Of a DNA stretch of 24,341 bases, positions 1 through 7,885 are shown one piece after another (the stretch's first letter is position 1; the number at the start of each line of letters is the position of its first letter). Position numbers and translations under genes: made by a program. Source of the DNA: Methanobacteriota archaeon (lineage in GTDB: Archaea; Thermoplasmatota; Thermoplasmata; RBG-16-68-12); NCBI GenBank assembly GCA_005878665.1, contig VBLR01000127.1:1-24341 (forward strand), given 5' to 3'. The notes below the pieces were generated by a model. It did not search any database, was not told where the DNA came from, and saw only the letters and a list, made by a program, of their open reading frames with translations.

Positions 1-50
1 TGACAAAGACCGCACGATGAAATAGCGCGGGAGGCGTTCCCCGTTTGTCC

Positions 51-488
51 ATGGCGAGGATGGTGGATATCGGGAGGAAACCCGACGTGCGCCGTCGTGC
101 GGTGGCGACCGGGTTGATTCGTCTAAAGCCGGCGACGATCCGTGCGATTCGTGCGCGGCACGTCGAGAAGGGTGATCCACTCCCGACCGCCGAGGTCGCC
201 GCACTTCAGGCGATGAAGGCGGTCTGGCAGGTCCTCCCGCACACCCATCCGATTCCAATTACCGCCGCGAGCGTCACGTTCAACATGCAATCCGATCGGA
301 TCGCCGTGACTACGGCCGTCGAAGCGACGTACAAGACGGGCGTGGAAATGGAGGCGCTCTACGGGGTCACCGTCGCTCTCCTCACGATCTGGGACATGGT
401 GAAGGCCTTGGAGAAGGACGGCCAGGGGCAGTATCCGAGTGCCCGGATTGAGGCCGTCAGAGTAGTGTCAAAAGAGAAGCAGGCGTAG
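51..488 (+). CDS. moaC: MoaC, cyclic pyranopterin monophosphate synthase
   Basis: This enzyme converts the GTP-derived 3',8-cyclic intermediate made by MoaA into cyclic pyranopterin monophosphate, the first stable intermediate of molybdenum/tungsten cofactor synthesis, in the cytoplasm. The 145-aa protein shows family motifs in order: MVDIG near the N-terminus, KGDPLPTAEVAALQAMKAVW, PHTHPIPI (the archaeal form of the usual LCHP segment), TGVEMEAL and LTIWDMVKALEKD. A TTG two codons upstream (45) is possible, but ATG 51 lies about 28 nt after a weak TATA-like tgaaatag (19-26), suggesting a leaderless start. moaB and moeA lie further downstream on the same strand. Identification is firm. The 44 nt before it are too short to call an upstream gene. 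Confidence 0.95.
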   Translation: MARMVDIGRKPDVRRRAVATGLIRLKPATIRAIRARHVEKGDPLPTAEVAALQAMKAVWQVLPHTHPIPITAASVTFNMQSDRIAVTTAVEATYKTGVEMEALYGVTVALLTIWDMVKALEKDGQGQYPSARIEAVRVVSKEKQA

Positions 489-560
489 CCTTCGCTGACG
501 CGCTTCCACCGCTTGCGAAGGGCTTAGGATTCCCGGAGCCATCGGGCGCGAGGGTTAGAT

Positions 561-815
561 ATGGCGGAGGAGCGAAAGATTTCAATGTCTGAAGTGCGCA
601 AGACGATATCGACGTCGCTGGCGGCGGCTTTCGGGTTCGTCATCGCCCTGTTGTGGAACAATGTGGTCACAGGCGGGCTAAAGGTTGCTGGCGTGGACAC
701 GACGTTCGCGAACATCACACCGATCGGGTGGGCGAGCTACCTTGTGACCGCGCTTGTCCTGACCATTGTGATGATCTTATTCATCATCCTGGTCGGTCGC
801 TGGGGCAGTAAGTAA
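561..815 (+). CDS. Small two-helix membrane protein, DUF5654-like
   Basis: This is an 84-aa protein of unknown function that resembles the archaeal DUF5654 family. A short charged N-terminus (residues 1-15) is followed by a first hydrophobic segment at about residues 18-34 (SLAAAFGFVIALLWNNVV) and a second at about 57-79 (ASYLVTALVLTIVMILFIIL), ending in a basic tail RWGSK. The two helices and the conserved-looking WNN after the first suggest a small integral membrane protein. It stands alone between moaC and a radical SAM gene, with 72 nt upstream that contain a TATA-like cttaggat at 523-530. The family assignment is from memory of the pattern and the function is not known. Confidence 0.75.
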   Translation: MAEERKISMSEVRKTISTSLAAAFGFVIALLWNNVVTGGLKVAGVDTTFANITPIGWASYLVTALVLTIVMILFIILVGRWGSK

Positions 816-856
816 TCTGGTAACGCAGCGGTCGCGGCTGTGAGCGAGGCGAAGCC

Positions 857-863
857 CTTTTAT
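857..863 (+). promoter_or_regulatory. TATA-like box of the COG1031 radical SAM gene
   Basis: The cttttat element is centred about 30 nt before ATG 890. That spacing would put the transcript start at or next to the start codon, so a leaderless mRNA is likely. Confidence 0.55.
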
Positions 864-889
864 CGCGACGGTGGCATGGATTCCGGCCC

Positions 890-2515
890 ATGAAGGTCGT
901 GGTCCTCGACGGGTACGTGGACGAGCCGTCGAATTTCGGCGTTCCGCCGTACATCTCGCCCTATCCACGATACGTGACGGGCGCGGTCCGTGACGCGGGC
1001 CACGAATGGGATTACGTCACGATCGACCGCGTCCGTGCGGGCCACCGGCTCGCCGGGGATCTGCTCGTCCTCATCTCGGGCCCGATCGTCCCTGGCAAGT
1101 ACTTGCGGAGCCTCCCCATTAGCGAACGGGAGATCATACACCATGCGAGCGCCTTCGAAGGCCCGCGGGTATTCGGGGGACCGCTCGCGCGATTCCGCTA
1201 TTATGACGAGGCGCTCGTCGAACCGTTCGATTGGGTCGCCCTGCGCGATATCGACACGGCGGTCTACGACCACTTGATGAGCGGGGAGTGGACGAATCGC
1301 GATCGCACAATGGAGGAGTGGGACCGTTGGGCCGTCCTCGGGGCGGGTGTGGTCCGATCCCATCCTGACTTTCCGGAGCCGCTGACCGTCGAGCTCGACA
1401 CCTCGAAGGGCTGTGTGCGCTACGTCAACAAGGGCTGCTCGTTCTGCATCGAGCCGATGTACGGCAAGCCGAAGTTCCGACCGGTGGCCGGCGTCCTCCG
1501 GGAGGTCCGCCGACTCGCGGAACTCGGCGCGGTGAATTTCCGCCTTGGAGGCCAGGCCGACTTCTTCAGCTATCAGGCGATCGGCCTTGGGTCCTCCGTG
1601 ACGCCGCAGATCAACGTACCGGCGATTCGCGAGCTGCTCGAAGGAATCCGAGCCGCCGCGCCGAATCTCAAGGTCTTACACACGGACAACGGGGATCCTG
1701 CGATGATGGTCGCGCATCCCGAGGAGGCCATGGCCGCGATGCGGGATCTCGTGGCCTTCGCCACCCCGGGCACCTCTCTCTCGTTCGGACTCGAGTCCGC
1801 GGATCCGCGCGTGACGGAAGCGAACAACCTGAACATCGACGCGGACGGATGCCTCGCGGCGATCCGGATGGTCAATGCCGTCGGGCGCGAACGTGGCGAG
1901 AACGGGATGCCCCGGCTTCTCCCGGGCCTCAATTTCGTCGCGGGCCTCGACGGGGAGACGAAGAAGACGTTCGGCCTGAACCTCGCGTTCCTCAAGCAGC
2001 TCCTCGAGGAGGATCTGTGGGTCCGCCGGATCAACATCCGTCAGGTGCGCCCGGTGCGGCGCGAGTTCGAGCCGACCGGATTGTATCGTGAATTCCGGAA
2101 GTTCAAGGAGGCCGTCCGGACCTCGATCGACCACGAGATGCTGCGCCGCGTAATTCCGGAAGGAACGGTCCTGCGGGACGTGTTCCTGGAGATTCACGAT
2201 GGTCACGTGACATACGGCCGGCAGATCGGCACCTATCCGATCCTCGTCGGTGTCCCGTACGACACGGCGTTGAATCGATTCGTCGACGTGCGCGTGACGA
2301 GCCACGGTCAGCGATCCCTCACGGCGATCGAATACCCGCTCGACGTGAACCGCGCACCGCTCGCGGCCATCACTGCCCTCCCGGGAATCGGGGAGAAACG
2401 AGCCGCGCGGATCGTCCGAGCGAGGCCATTCGATTCGTGGCCGGCGTTCGCGGCATCCTTGGATGATCCCGCGGTGGCGCAGCGCGTGGCCCCATTCCTC
2501 GGCCTCGCGGCGTGA
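890..2515 (+). CDS. Radical SAM protein with C-terminal helix-hairpin-helix (COG1031 type)
   Basis: This 541-aa protein matches the architecture of COG1031, an archaeal radical SAM group of unknown reaction. Residues 1-160 form a B12-binding-like or Rossmann-like N-terminal region. The Fe-S cysteines are C175, C183 and C186, spaced CX7CX2C rather than the canonical CX3CX2C, within KGCVRYVNKGCSFCIEP. Radical SAM core motifs continue through NFRLGGQADFF and SLSFGLESADPRV. The tail at about 484-530 contains a helix-hairpin-helix (LDVNRAPLAAITALPGIGEK), a non-specific nucleic-acid-binding fold also used in protein contacts. The function may involve RNA or DNA, but that is inferred only from the HhH. 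It lies among molybdopterin genes, yet nothing in the sequence ties it to that pathway. Confidence 0.88.
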   Translation: MKVVVLDGYVDEPSNFGVPPYISPYPRYVTGAVRDAGHEWDYVTIDRVRAGHRLAGDLLVLISGPIVPGKYLRSLPISEREIIHHASAFEGPRVFGGPLARFRYYDEALVEPFDWVALRDIDTAVYDHLMSGEWTNRDRTMEEWDRWAVLGAGVVRSHPDFPEPLTVELDTSKGCVRYVNKGCSFCIEPMYGKPKFRPVAGVLREVRRLAELGAVNFRLGGQADFFSYQAIGLGSSVTPQINVPAIRELLEGIRAAAPNLKVLHTDNGDPAMMVAHPEEAMAAMRDLVAFATPGTSLSFGLESADPRVTEANNLNIDADGCLAAIRMVNAVGRERGENGMPRLLPGLNFVAGLDGETKKTFGLNLAFLKQLLEEDLWVRRINIRQVRPVRREFEPTGLYREFRKFKEAVRTSIDHEMLRRVIPEGTVLRDVFLEIHDGHVTYGRQIGTYPILVGVPYDTALNRFVDVRVTSHGQRSLTAIEYPLDVNRAPLAAITALPGIGEKRAARIVRARPFDSWPAFAASLDDPAVAQRVAPFLGLAA

Positions 2516-2557
2516 GGCTTCGGAGGCCATAGGCGGGACTTTCGCGACTCAATAGAA

Positions 2558-2579
2558 GTTAACCTTGTTTAAGGTTAAC
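2558..2579. promoter_or_regulatory. Perfect 9-4-9 inverted repeat over the moaB promoter region
   Basis: The arms are GTTAACCTT (2558-2566) and AAGGTTAAC (2571-2579), separated by GTTT. It lies between the radical SAM stop and moaB ATG 2631. The AAGGTTAAC half resembles the TATA-position element upstream of the KaiC-like gene at 14452. It may be an operator overlapping the moaB TATA box, or a hairpin at the end of the upstream transcript. The sequence alone does not decide. Confidence 0.5.
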
Positions 2580-2630
2580 GGGGGACAGCGAACCTTTAGA
2601 CCCACGCTGGTCTTCCTTTGCGTTCGCCCC

Positions 2631-3131
2631 ATGGCGGTCCCACAGAAGCACAAGGAGCATGCGCCCGCGTCTGTGAAGTGCGGCGTCATCACAATCTCTG
2701 ACAGCCGGACCCCGGAGACGGATGAGTCGGGCAAGCTGATCCGGGATCTCCTGCTGCGGTCCGGCCACACGGTTCTGTTCCACACGATCGTGAAGGACGA
2801 GGCCAAGCCGATTCTCGACGCGGTCGAGCAAGCCTCGTGGACGTGTGATGCGATCATCACGAACGGCGGCACGGGCCTCGCTCCTCGCGACGTGACCATC
2901 GCGGCCCTCATGCCCGTGCTCGAGAAGACCCTCCCCGGGTTCGGCGAGCTCTTTCGCTCTCTATCGTTCCAGGAAATCGGCAGCGCCGCGATGATGTCCG
3001 GCGCGCTCGGGGGCGTGTATCACGGTCGGCTCCTGTTCTGTTTGCCCGGATCGCCAGACGCATGTCGTCTCGCCTTGGAGAAGCTCATCGTTCCGGAGCT
3101 GGGGCACGCGGTCGGGGTGATGGGCCGTTGA
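2631..3131 (+). CDS. moaB: MoaB/MogA-family molybdopterin adenylyltransferase
   Basis: This protein adenylates molybdopterin, activating it for metal insertion by MoeA. The 166-aa protein has the MoCF-binding fold signature: GVITISDSRTPETDESG near residue 18, the TNGGTGLAPRD loop that binds molybdopterin, PGFGELFRSLS, and the C-terminal LPGSPDACRLALEKLI. The frame is open upstream to a TTG at 2565, but that would start inside a perfect inverted repeat. ATG 2631 gives the usual family N-terminus and is preferred. moeA follows 47 nt after the stop, consistent with co-transcription. MoaB and MogA share the fold and reaction in archaea, so the paralogue name is a convention. Confidence 0.92.
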   Translation: MAVPQKHKEHAPASVKCGVITISDSRTPETDESGKLIRDLLLRSGHTVLFHTIVKDEAKPILDAVEQASWTCDAIITNGGTGLAPRDVTIAALMPVLEKTLPGFGELFRSLSFQEIGSAAMMSGALGGVYHGRLLFCLPGSPDACRLALEKLIVPELGHAVGVMGR

Positions 3132-3178
3132 CCGCCCGCCTCCATGATCCCGAGGACCGCGCGCATGCCCGACACGGC

Positions 3179-4381
3179 ATGCGGCCTCTGAAGGAACTCA
3201 TGTCATTCAACGAGGCGCTGCGAATCGCGACGAATCTCGTCCACCCGATGGACCGGAGAGAAACGGCCGCGATCGGCGACGCCCTCCATCGTGTCTCCGC
3301 AGAGGATGTCCGCTCTCCCATCGACGTGCCGCTCGCAGACCGAGCGGCGATGGACGGATACGCCGTCGTCTCGCGAGACACGATTCCGGCGGGGAAAACC
3401 AAGCCGGTGACGCTCCGTCGAATCGAGACGCTCTATGCGGACGGCGTGCCGCGAGAGCGAGTCGCCCCGGGCCGTTGCACCGTGGTCGCCACGGGATCGA
3501 TGCTTCCCAAAGGCGCGGATGCCGTCGTCATGGTCGAGGACACGGAATCCGAAGGGGGTCTGGTCAAGGTCTATTCGCCGGTCCGCCCGGGAGAGAACGT
3601 CTCGCGACGCGGCGAAGACATCGCCCGCAAATCGCTCGTCGTCCGCACCGAGGAGGTCTTGACGCCCGCGAAAGTCGGGGCCCTCGCGGCGATTGGCAGG
3701 GCTCGAGTCCGGGTGTACGCGAGACCTCGCGTGGCCATCCTCACGACGGGCGACGAAGTCGTGCCGCCGGGCAAGCGGATTCGCGCGGGCCAAGTGTACG
3801 ACATCAACTCCCACACGATCGCGAGCGTGGTGCGAGAGAACGGCGGCGAGCCCGTCCTCCTGGGCCGCGTGCCGGATCGTCTCGAGGCCCTTCACGCCGC
3901 GTTCAAGAAAGCGATCGCCAACGATCTCGTCGTCGTCTCGGGCGGTTCCTCCGTCGGCGAGAAGGACATCGTCGTCGACGTCCTACGCTCGATGGGCGAT
4001 CTCCTATTCCACGGGATCGCGGTGAAGCCCGGTAGGCCAACGGCCCTGGGCCGCGTCGGCGGGAAGGCGGTCCTCGGGATGCCGGGGAATCCGACGTCGT
4101 GCCTGAGCAACTGCTATGTGATCCTCGCCCCGATGCTCCGACGGATTGCGCACTTGCCGCCGCATGAACGAATTGTCGAAGTGCCTCTCGCGAAACGCGT
4201 GGTCTCGGCGATTGGGCGGGTCGAATTCCACACGGTCCGCATCGTCGAAGGACGGGCCGTGCCCGCGTACAAGGAAAGCAGCGCCATCACGTCGATGGCC
4301 CACGCGGACGGATACATCGAGATTCCCGCGAATGCTCACCTCGTCGAGAAGGGCGAGCGGGTCCGGGTCACTCTCTTCTAA
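3179..4381 (+). CDS. moeA: MoeA, molybdopterin molybdenumtransferase
   Basis: This enzyme inserts molybdate or tungstate into adenylated molybdopterin. At 400 aa it matches a standard MoeA without the periplasmic-binding-protein extension found in some archaea. Motifs in order are PLADRAAMDGYAV (about residue 50), ATGSMLPKGADAVVMVEDTE, PGENVSRRGEDI, AILTTGDEVVPPG, YDINSHTI, VVVSGGSSVGEKD, HGIAVKPGRPTALG and LGMPGNPTSCLSNCYVI. The C-terminal domain IV (about 325-400) ends KGERVRVTLF. The reading frame extends upstream to 3062, overlapping moaB, but that segment is low-complexity Arg/Gly-rich sequence, so ATG 3179 (MRPLKELMSFNEAL) is taken as the start. It lies directly downstream of moaB. Confidence 0.94.
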   Translation: MRPLKELMSFNEALRIATNLVHPMDRRETAAIGDALHRVSAEDVRSPIDVPLADRAAMDGYAVVSRDTIPAGKTKPVTLRRIETLYADGVPRERVAPGRCTVVATGSMLPKGADAVVMVEDTESEGGLVKVYSPVRPGENVSRRGEDIARKSLVVRTEEVLTPAKVGALAAIGRARVRVYARPRVAILTTGDEVVPPGKRIRAGQVYDINSHTIASVVRENGGEPVLLGRVPDRLEALHAAFKKAIANDLVVVSGGSSVGEKDIVVDVLRSMGDLLFHGIAVKPGRPTALGRVGGKAVLGMPGNPTSCLSNCYVILAPMLRRIAHLPPHERIVEVPLAKRVVSAIGRVEFHTVRIVEGRAVPAYKESSAITSMAHADGYIEIPANAHLVEKGERVRVTLF

Positions 4382-4433
4382 AAGCGAGCAGTGGTTCCGC
4401 GATTTCCGGCAGCGAAGGCCGGCGCGGAGTAAT

Positions 4434-4440
4434 CCTTATA
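4434..4440 (+). promoter_or_regulatory. TATA-like box of the GNAT gene
   Basis: The ccttata element is centred about 29 nt before ATG 4466. It helps choose that start over ATG 4451, which would be only about 14 nt away. Confidence 0.55.
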
Positions 4441-4465
4441 GGCCCGTGGGATGTCGCCGCCCCGA

Positions 4466-4909
4466 ATGGCCCTCGTCGAGCGCGCGAATCCGACGGACCG
4501 CCTCGACGTGGAACGTCTCATTGCGGCCTACCTCACCTCCGAAGGCGTGAAGCCCCGGACCGAACGGATTACATGGGCCGTCGAGCAGGTCATGCGCAAC
4601 CGGGTCGGTGGCATCCTGCTCGTCGCGCGGGAGAAACGGGCGGTCGTCGGAGTGGCCCTCGCGGTGTACTCTCCCTCCGCGGAGGAGGGCCGGCTCCTCG
4701 TGGTGAATGATTTCTTCGTCGACCCCGGATGGCGGCGGAAGGGAGTCGGGCGCGCCTTGGCGACGCGTCTGCTCGAAGAGGCGAAGGCGATGCGCGTCGA
4801 GCGGATCGACCTCGAGGTGACGCCGACGAATACCGCCGCGGCCGCATTCTGGAAATCGATGGGCTTCCGGACGGGCGGTCGGACCGTGTACGGCCGAGAT
4901 ATCGTCTAG
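4466..4909 (+). CDS. GNAT-family N-acetyltransferase
   Basis: This is a 147-aa single-domain acetyl-CoA-dependent acetyltransferase of the GNAT fold. The acetyl-CoA loop is WRRKGVGRALATRLLEEA (Q/RxxGxG/A motif A), preceded by the strand LLVVNDFFVDP. The C-terminal motif NTAAAAFWKSMGFRTGGRTVYGR is typical of RimI-like enzymes. The substrate cannot be told from sequence and could be a protein N-terminus or a small molecule. The start is chosen from the TATA-like box at 4434-4440; ATG 4451 would add five residues. The stop codon overlaps the stop of the convergent zinc-finger gene through a shared CTAG (4906-4909). Confidence 0.88.
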   Translation: MALVERANPTDRLDVERLIAAYLTSEGVKPRTERITWAVEQVMRNRVGGILLVAREKRAVVGVALAVYSPSAEEGRLLVVNDFFVDPGWRRKGVGRALATRLLEEAKAMRVERIDLEVTPTNTAAAAFWKSMGFRTGGRTVYGRDIV

Positions 4910-5304
4910 CGTCCGTGGACGACGATCCGGTGGGCTCGGAACGCTTCCTGTCCGAACTCCTTCCCGCATTCGGGGCAGCGGACCCTCGGGCGGCTGCGTT
5001 CCGGATCCTGGGCCTTCAACTCCCCGAGGAGTTGCGCCATCTCGAACGCGATCTCTTCGGACTCCGCCTCGGATCCATGGAACGCGGTCACGTCCCGCAT
5101 GAAGTCCACGTGCAGATCGATCTCGGATCCTTTCGGGACGCGCTCGAGCCCGTGGGTCTCGAGGCGCATGTGGAACCGCTTGCCGTTATACAGCGCGCGG
5201 AACGCGACGACGTCGAAGGGCTCGCGTTTCACGCGGTAGCCCAGGGTCAGGACCGCGGCCTCGATGGCGTGGAGTGTCATCCGCCTCGGGAGGGACGCCT
5301 TCAT
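4906..5304 (-). CDS. Conserved small protein with C-terminal C2H2-type zinc finger
   Basis: This is a 132-aa protein with no family I can name. Residues 1-100 form a mixed alpha/beta domain beginning MKASLPRRMTLHAIEAAV. The tail holds a zinc-finger pattern, CPECGKEFGQEAFRAHRIVVH, with ligands C110, C113, H125 and H130. Such single C2H2 fingers occur in archaeal small proteins. The longer open frame up to 5673 is a shadow of the UPF0179 gene, so ATG 5304 is used. It starts 11 nt after the UPF0179 stop with an AGGGA Shine-Dalgarno-like run, so the two form an operon. A nucleic-acid-binding role is plausible but not shown. Confidence 0.78.
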   Translation of the reverse strand: MKASLPRRMTLHAIEAAVLTLGYRVKREPFDVVAFRALYNGKRFHMRLETHGLERVPKGSEIDLHVDFMRDVTAFHGSEAESEEIAFEMAQLLGELKAQDPERSRPRVRCPECGKEFGQEAFRAHRIVVHGR

Positions 5305-5315
5305 CGGAGTTCCCT

Positions 5316-5750
5316 TCAGTTGCCGTATGCGACCTTCGCGGACACGAGCGAATAGCCGAGCGGGCATTCGAGCTCCCGGCCGACCTCGACGACGCGGATC
5401 TTCATCCCGGGCTCGACGCCGACCGGGTGGCAGAGGCGGAAGTTCGGGCACGCGCCGTTCGAACAGACGAGCTTCTCGTACGCCAAGACGGCTCCCTCGA
5501 CTCCCACCCGGGCGGAGAGGCTGCAGTCCGGCGCGATCGGTTCGACCTCGACGACCCGCGCGCGTTCTTCGTTCAAGAGGCACGGATGCGAGACGTCTCG
5601 CACGCGTGTGACCCGGTACCGACGCCCGAGGTCCTGGTTGAGGCACGCGCTCCGGACCTTGCACGGCGTGCACTCGGGCTGCGGGCCGCGGTAGATGAAT
5701 TCGTGACCCGCCTCTGCTTGCCTCTCGCCGACGAGCGTAATCTGGACCAC
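5316..5750 (-). CDS. UPF0179 family protein
   Basis: This 144-aa protein matches the archaeal UPF0179 family, of unknown function. It opens MVQITLVGERQAEAGHEFIYRGP, then shows cysteine clusters CTPCKVRSAC (about residues 25-34), HPCLLNEERARVVEVEP, CSNGACPNFRLCHPVGV and ECPLGYSLV. The many paired cysteines suggest a metal site, either zinc or Fe-S. GTG 5750 is chosen because homologues begin within a few residues of VTLIG-like sequence and no ATG is available. A TATA-like cttaag (5787-5792, read on the minus strand) lies upstream, leaving a leader of roughly 12 nt. It is the first gene of an operon with the C2H2-finger gene. Confidence 0.88.
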   Translation of the reverse strand: MVQITLVGERQAEAGHEFIYRGPQPECTPCKVRSACLNQDLGRRYRVTRVRDVSHPCLLNEERARVVEVEPIAPDCSLSARVGVEGAVLAYEKLVCSNGACPNFRLCHPVGVEPGMKIRVVEVGRELECPLGYSLVSAKVAYGN

Positions 5751-5857
5751 GACGAGAGCCCCAGCTCGACCTATGGCACGGCGCGGCTTAAGGGTCTCCG
5801 TTCCGCGGGCATCCGCCGAGCGATTCCCTCGCCGATAGGTTGAAGGCGGAAGCGACC

Positions 5858-5941
5858 ATGGCGCAGGCTGGTCGAGTCGACCAGGAGGTTCCCGGCATGA
5901 CGTCCTACATCGTTTTCGGAACGGCGCCGGGAGCCGCGTAA
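5858..5941 (+). other. Possible 27-codon mini-ORF upstream of rio1
   Basis: The 262-nt gap between the divergent UPF0179 and rio1 genes contains a short open frame, ATG 5858 to TAA 5941. It has an internal in-frame ATG at 5897 preceded by an AGGAGG run at 5883-5888. The peptide ends YIVFGTAPGAA. It may be a leader peptide, a gene remnant or chance. A 17-nt palindrome (5868-5884) lies inside it. Confidence 0.25.
5868..5884. repeat. Perfect 8-1-8 palindrome in the UPF0179-rio1 gap
   Basis: CTGGTCGA and TCGACCAG flank a single G. It could be an operator for the divergent pair or an RNA hairpin in the rio1 leader. Confidence 0.5.
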
Positions 5942-6012
5942 GACCAGTTCGGCGTCCCGGCGTTCGTGGGCTCGCCTTGTGAACGCCACCGTGAACCAAA
6001 CGGACCAAATCG

Positions 6013-6753
6013 ATGCCGAACCGCCCGTACCTGGACGCCAGCGTCCAGTGGCGCATCAACTCCGGGCAGTTGTCCCTCGAGGAACCGGATTACCGGTCCG
6101 TCGTGGACGCGATCCTGTCCGCCGGGCTCGCGACGGAAGTCGTGGGCCTGATCAGCGCAGGCAAGGAAGCGAACGTATACCTCGCGCGGTACAACGGCGC
6201 GCCGATCGCGATCAAGTCGTACCGACTCTATCGGACGTCGCACCGCGGTGGAGGACCCGTCAAGCAGGACTCCATGGGCTGGCGGGCCGCCCACGAGTAC
6301 GAGATGATGCGCCAGGCATGGAAGGGCCGGGTCCGCGTCCCGACGCCCGCGCGTCGCGTCGAGAACATGTTTTCAATGCGCTACCTCGGCACGGATGACG
6401 GGCCGGCTCCGCGCCTCAAGGACGTCCTACTCGAGGAGCCGAGGGAATTCCTTGAAGATGCCCTCGATATGGTCCGACGGTTGATCGGGGCGGGCGTGGT
6501 CCATGGCGACCTGAGCGCCTTCAACGTGCTGGTCCATCAAGGCGAGCTCTGGTTGATCGATTTCTCGGAGGCGATCCGGGTGGACCGCGCGGGCTCATCG
6601 CCGTGGGTCCGGCTCACGGAAGCGCGAACGGCCCTGGAGAGCGGACTCGCCGCCCTTCAGACGTATTTCCGCCGCTACGATCTCCAGATCGACGTCGCGG
6701 CCTGTGCAAGCGAACTCGTTGAGTCGCTTGATCGGTTCGGCGTCATGCACTGA
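6013..6753 (+). CDS. rio1: Rio1-type atypical serine kinase/ATPase
   Basis: RIO kinases act in small ribosomal subunit maturation in archaea and eukaryotes. The 246-aa protein has the RIO nucleotide loop SAGKEANVYLA (about residues 48-58), where GKEANVY is the Rio1 rather than the Rio2 form. The lysine of AIKSYRLY is followed by the catalytic loop HGDLSAFNVL (Asp and Asn present) and the metal-binding LIDFSEAI in place of DFG. There is no N-terminal winged helix, which also argues against Rio2. The C-terminal segment is helical. No clear TATA box is seen at the leaderless distance from ATG 6013, so it may have a longer leader through the mini-ORF region. Confidence 0.9.
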   Translation: MPNRPYLDASVQWRINSGQLSLEEPDYRSVVDAILSAGLATEVVGLISAGKEANVYLARYNGAPIAIKSYRLYRTSHRGGGPVKQDSMGWRAAHEYEMMRQAWKGRVRVPTPARRVENMFSMRYLGTDDGPAPRLKDVLLEEPREFLEDALDMVRRLIGAGVVHGDLSAFNVLVHQGELWLIDFSEAIRVDRAGSSPWVRLTEARTALESGLAALQTYFRRYDLQIDVAACASELVESLDRFGVMH

Positions 6754-6770
6754 GACTCGGCGATGGGCCT

Positions 6771-7847
6771 TCAGACGACCTTCGTGATCTTCGCAAGGCG
6801 CTCCGCCGCCTCGAGCGTGAGCCCTTCGTCTCCGAGGATCGTGTACCGCTCCTTATTCACCTCGTGCGCGTGCACGAGGGCTTGGACAACCTCGTCGTCC
6901 GTGACGCCGAGCGCCCGCGCCGTCGTCGGCGCGCCGATCGCCAAGAGCGCATCGCGCACCTCCTGCCAGTTGCCGGCGTGAAGATACATCATCATGATCG
7001 TCCCGACGCCGCACTGCTCCCCGTGCAAGCCTGGCTTCTTCGCGATTCGGTCGAGGGCGTGCGAGAATTTGTGCTCGCTCCCCGAGGCAGGCCGCGAGGA
7101 GCCGGCGATCGACATCGCCACCCCGCTCGAGACGAGCGCCTTGCACACGAACCACGCGCTCTCTTCGAGGCGGGGCTTGATCGTCGACGCGTTCTCGATC
7201 ACAAGGTGCGCGGCGAGTTCGCTCAGCGCCGCGGCGTACGACGAGTAGTACTCGTTCCGAAGGTTGCGCGCGAGCGCCCAATCCTTCACGGCCGCGAGGT
7301 TCGAGATGATGTCCCCGCATCCCGACGCAAGGAGGCGGAACGGGGACTCCGCGATGACGCCGGTGTCCATGATGACCGCGATTGGCGTCTGTGCCGCGAG
7401 GCTCACCTTCTCTCCGTCCTTCTGAATCGAGGCGCGCGAGGAGACGACCCCATCGTGGCTTGCGGCAGTCGGGACACTCACGAACGGCACACCCGCGTTG
7501 AAGGACGCGCACTTCGCCACGTCGATCGAACGCCCACCGCCGACGCCGAGCGCGAAATCGATATTACCCTTGCGGATTTTCTCTTCTCCTTCGCGGATCT
7601 CTTTCATCGTGGCGTCCGGGATCAAGAATTCCGACGACCGGATCTTACGCGCCGTGAGTTCCATCTCGACCGTCGTGCCCGCAATCTTCATCGTCGTCTC
7701 GTCCGCGACGATCAAGGCGCGCTTCCCCAGCTTCAGCGATTGACAGACCTCGCCGACCGCGTGGAGCGCGTCGTGGCCGACGACGACGTTTCGCGGGAGC
7801 TCCATCGCCTTCGTCTTCGAGAAGGACTCCGTGTCCATCGTCGACAC
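6771..7847 (-). CDS. egsA: sn-Glycerol-1-phosphate dehydrogenase
   Basis: This enzyme reduces dihydroxyacetone phosphate to sn-glycerol-1-phosphate, fixing the archaeal stereochemistry of membrane lipids. The 358-aa protein belongs to the iron/zinc alcohol dehydrogenase-like fold: the NAD(P) loop GVGGGRSIDVAK, then SVPTAASHDGVVS, GCGDIISNLAAVKDW, SGSEHKFSHALD and LHGEQCGVGTIMM, the last three carrying the Asp and His metal ligands of the family. GTG 7847 is preferred because AGGGGAG lies five nt before it, and ATG 7838 would be 14 nt from it. A TATA-like box is at 7886-7892. This gene and carS are strong markers that the window is archaeal. Confidence 0.95.
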   Translation of the reverse strand: MSTMDTESFSKTKAMELPRNVVVGHDALHAVGEVCQSLKLGKRALIVADETTMKIAGTTVEMELTARKIRSSEFLIPDATMKEIREGEEKIRKGNIDFALGVGGGRSIDVAKCASFNAGVPFVSVPTAASHDGVVSSRASIQKDGEKVSLAAQTPIAVIMDTGVIAESPFRLLASGCGDIISNLAAVKDWALARNLRNEYYSSYAAALSELAAHLVIENASTIKPRLEESAWFVCKALVSSGVAMSIAGSSRPASGSEHKFSHALDRIAKKPGLHGEQCGVGTIMMMYLHAGNWQEVRDALLAIGAPTTARALGVTDDEVVQALVHAHEVNKERYTILGDEGLTLEAAERLAKITKVV

Positions 7848-7885
7848 TGTGGCTCCCCTAAACCCGGTCCAAGGGACTATCTCTA

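Noticed and set aside
3062..3178. An N-terminal extension of MoeA overlapping moaB.
   Set aside because: The 39 extra residues are Arg/Gly/Ala-rich without similarity to MoeA, and ATG 3179 gives the standard family start.
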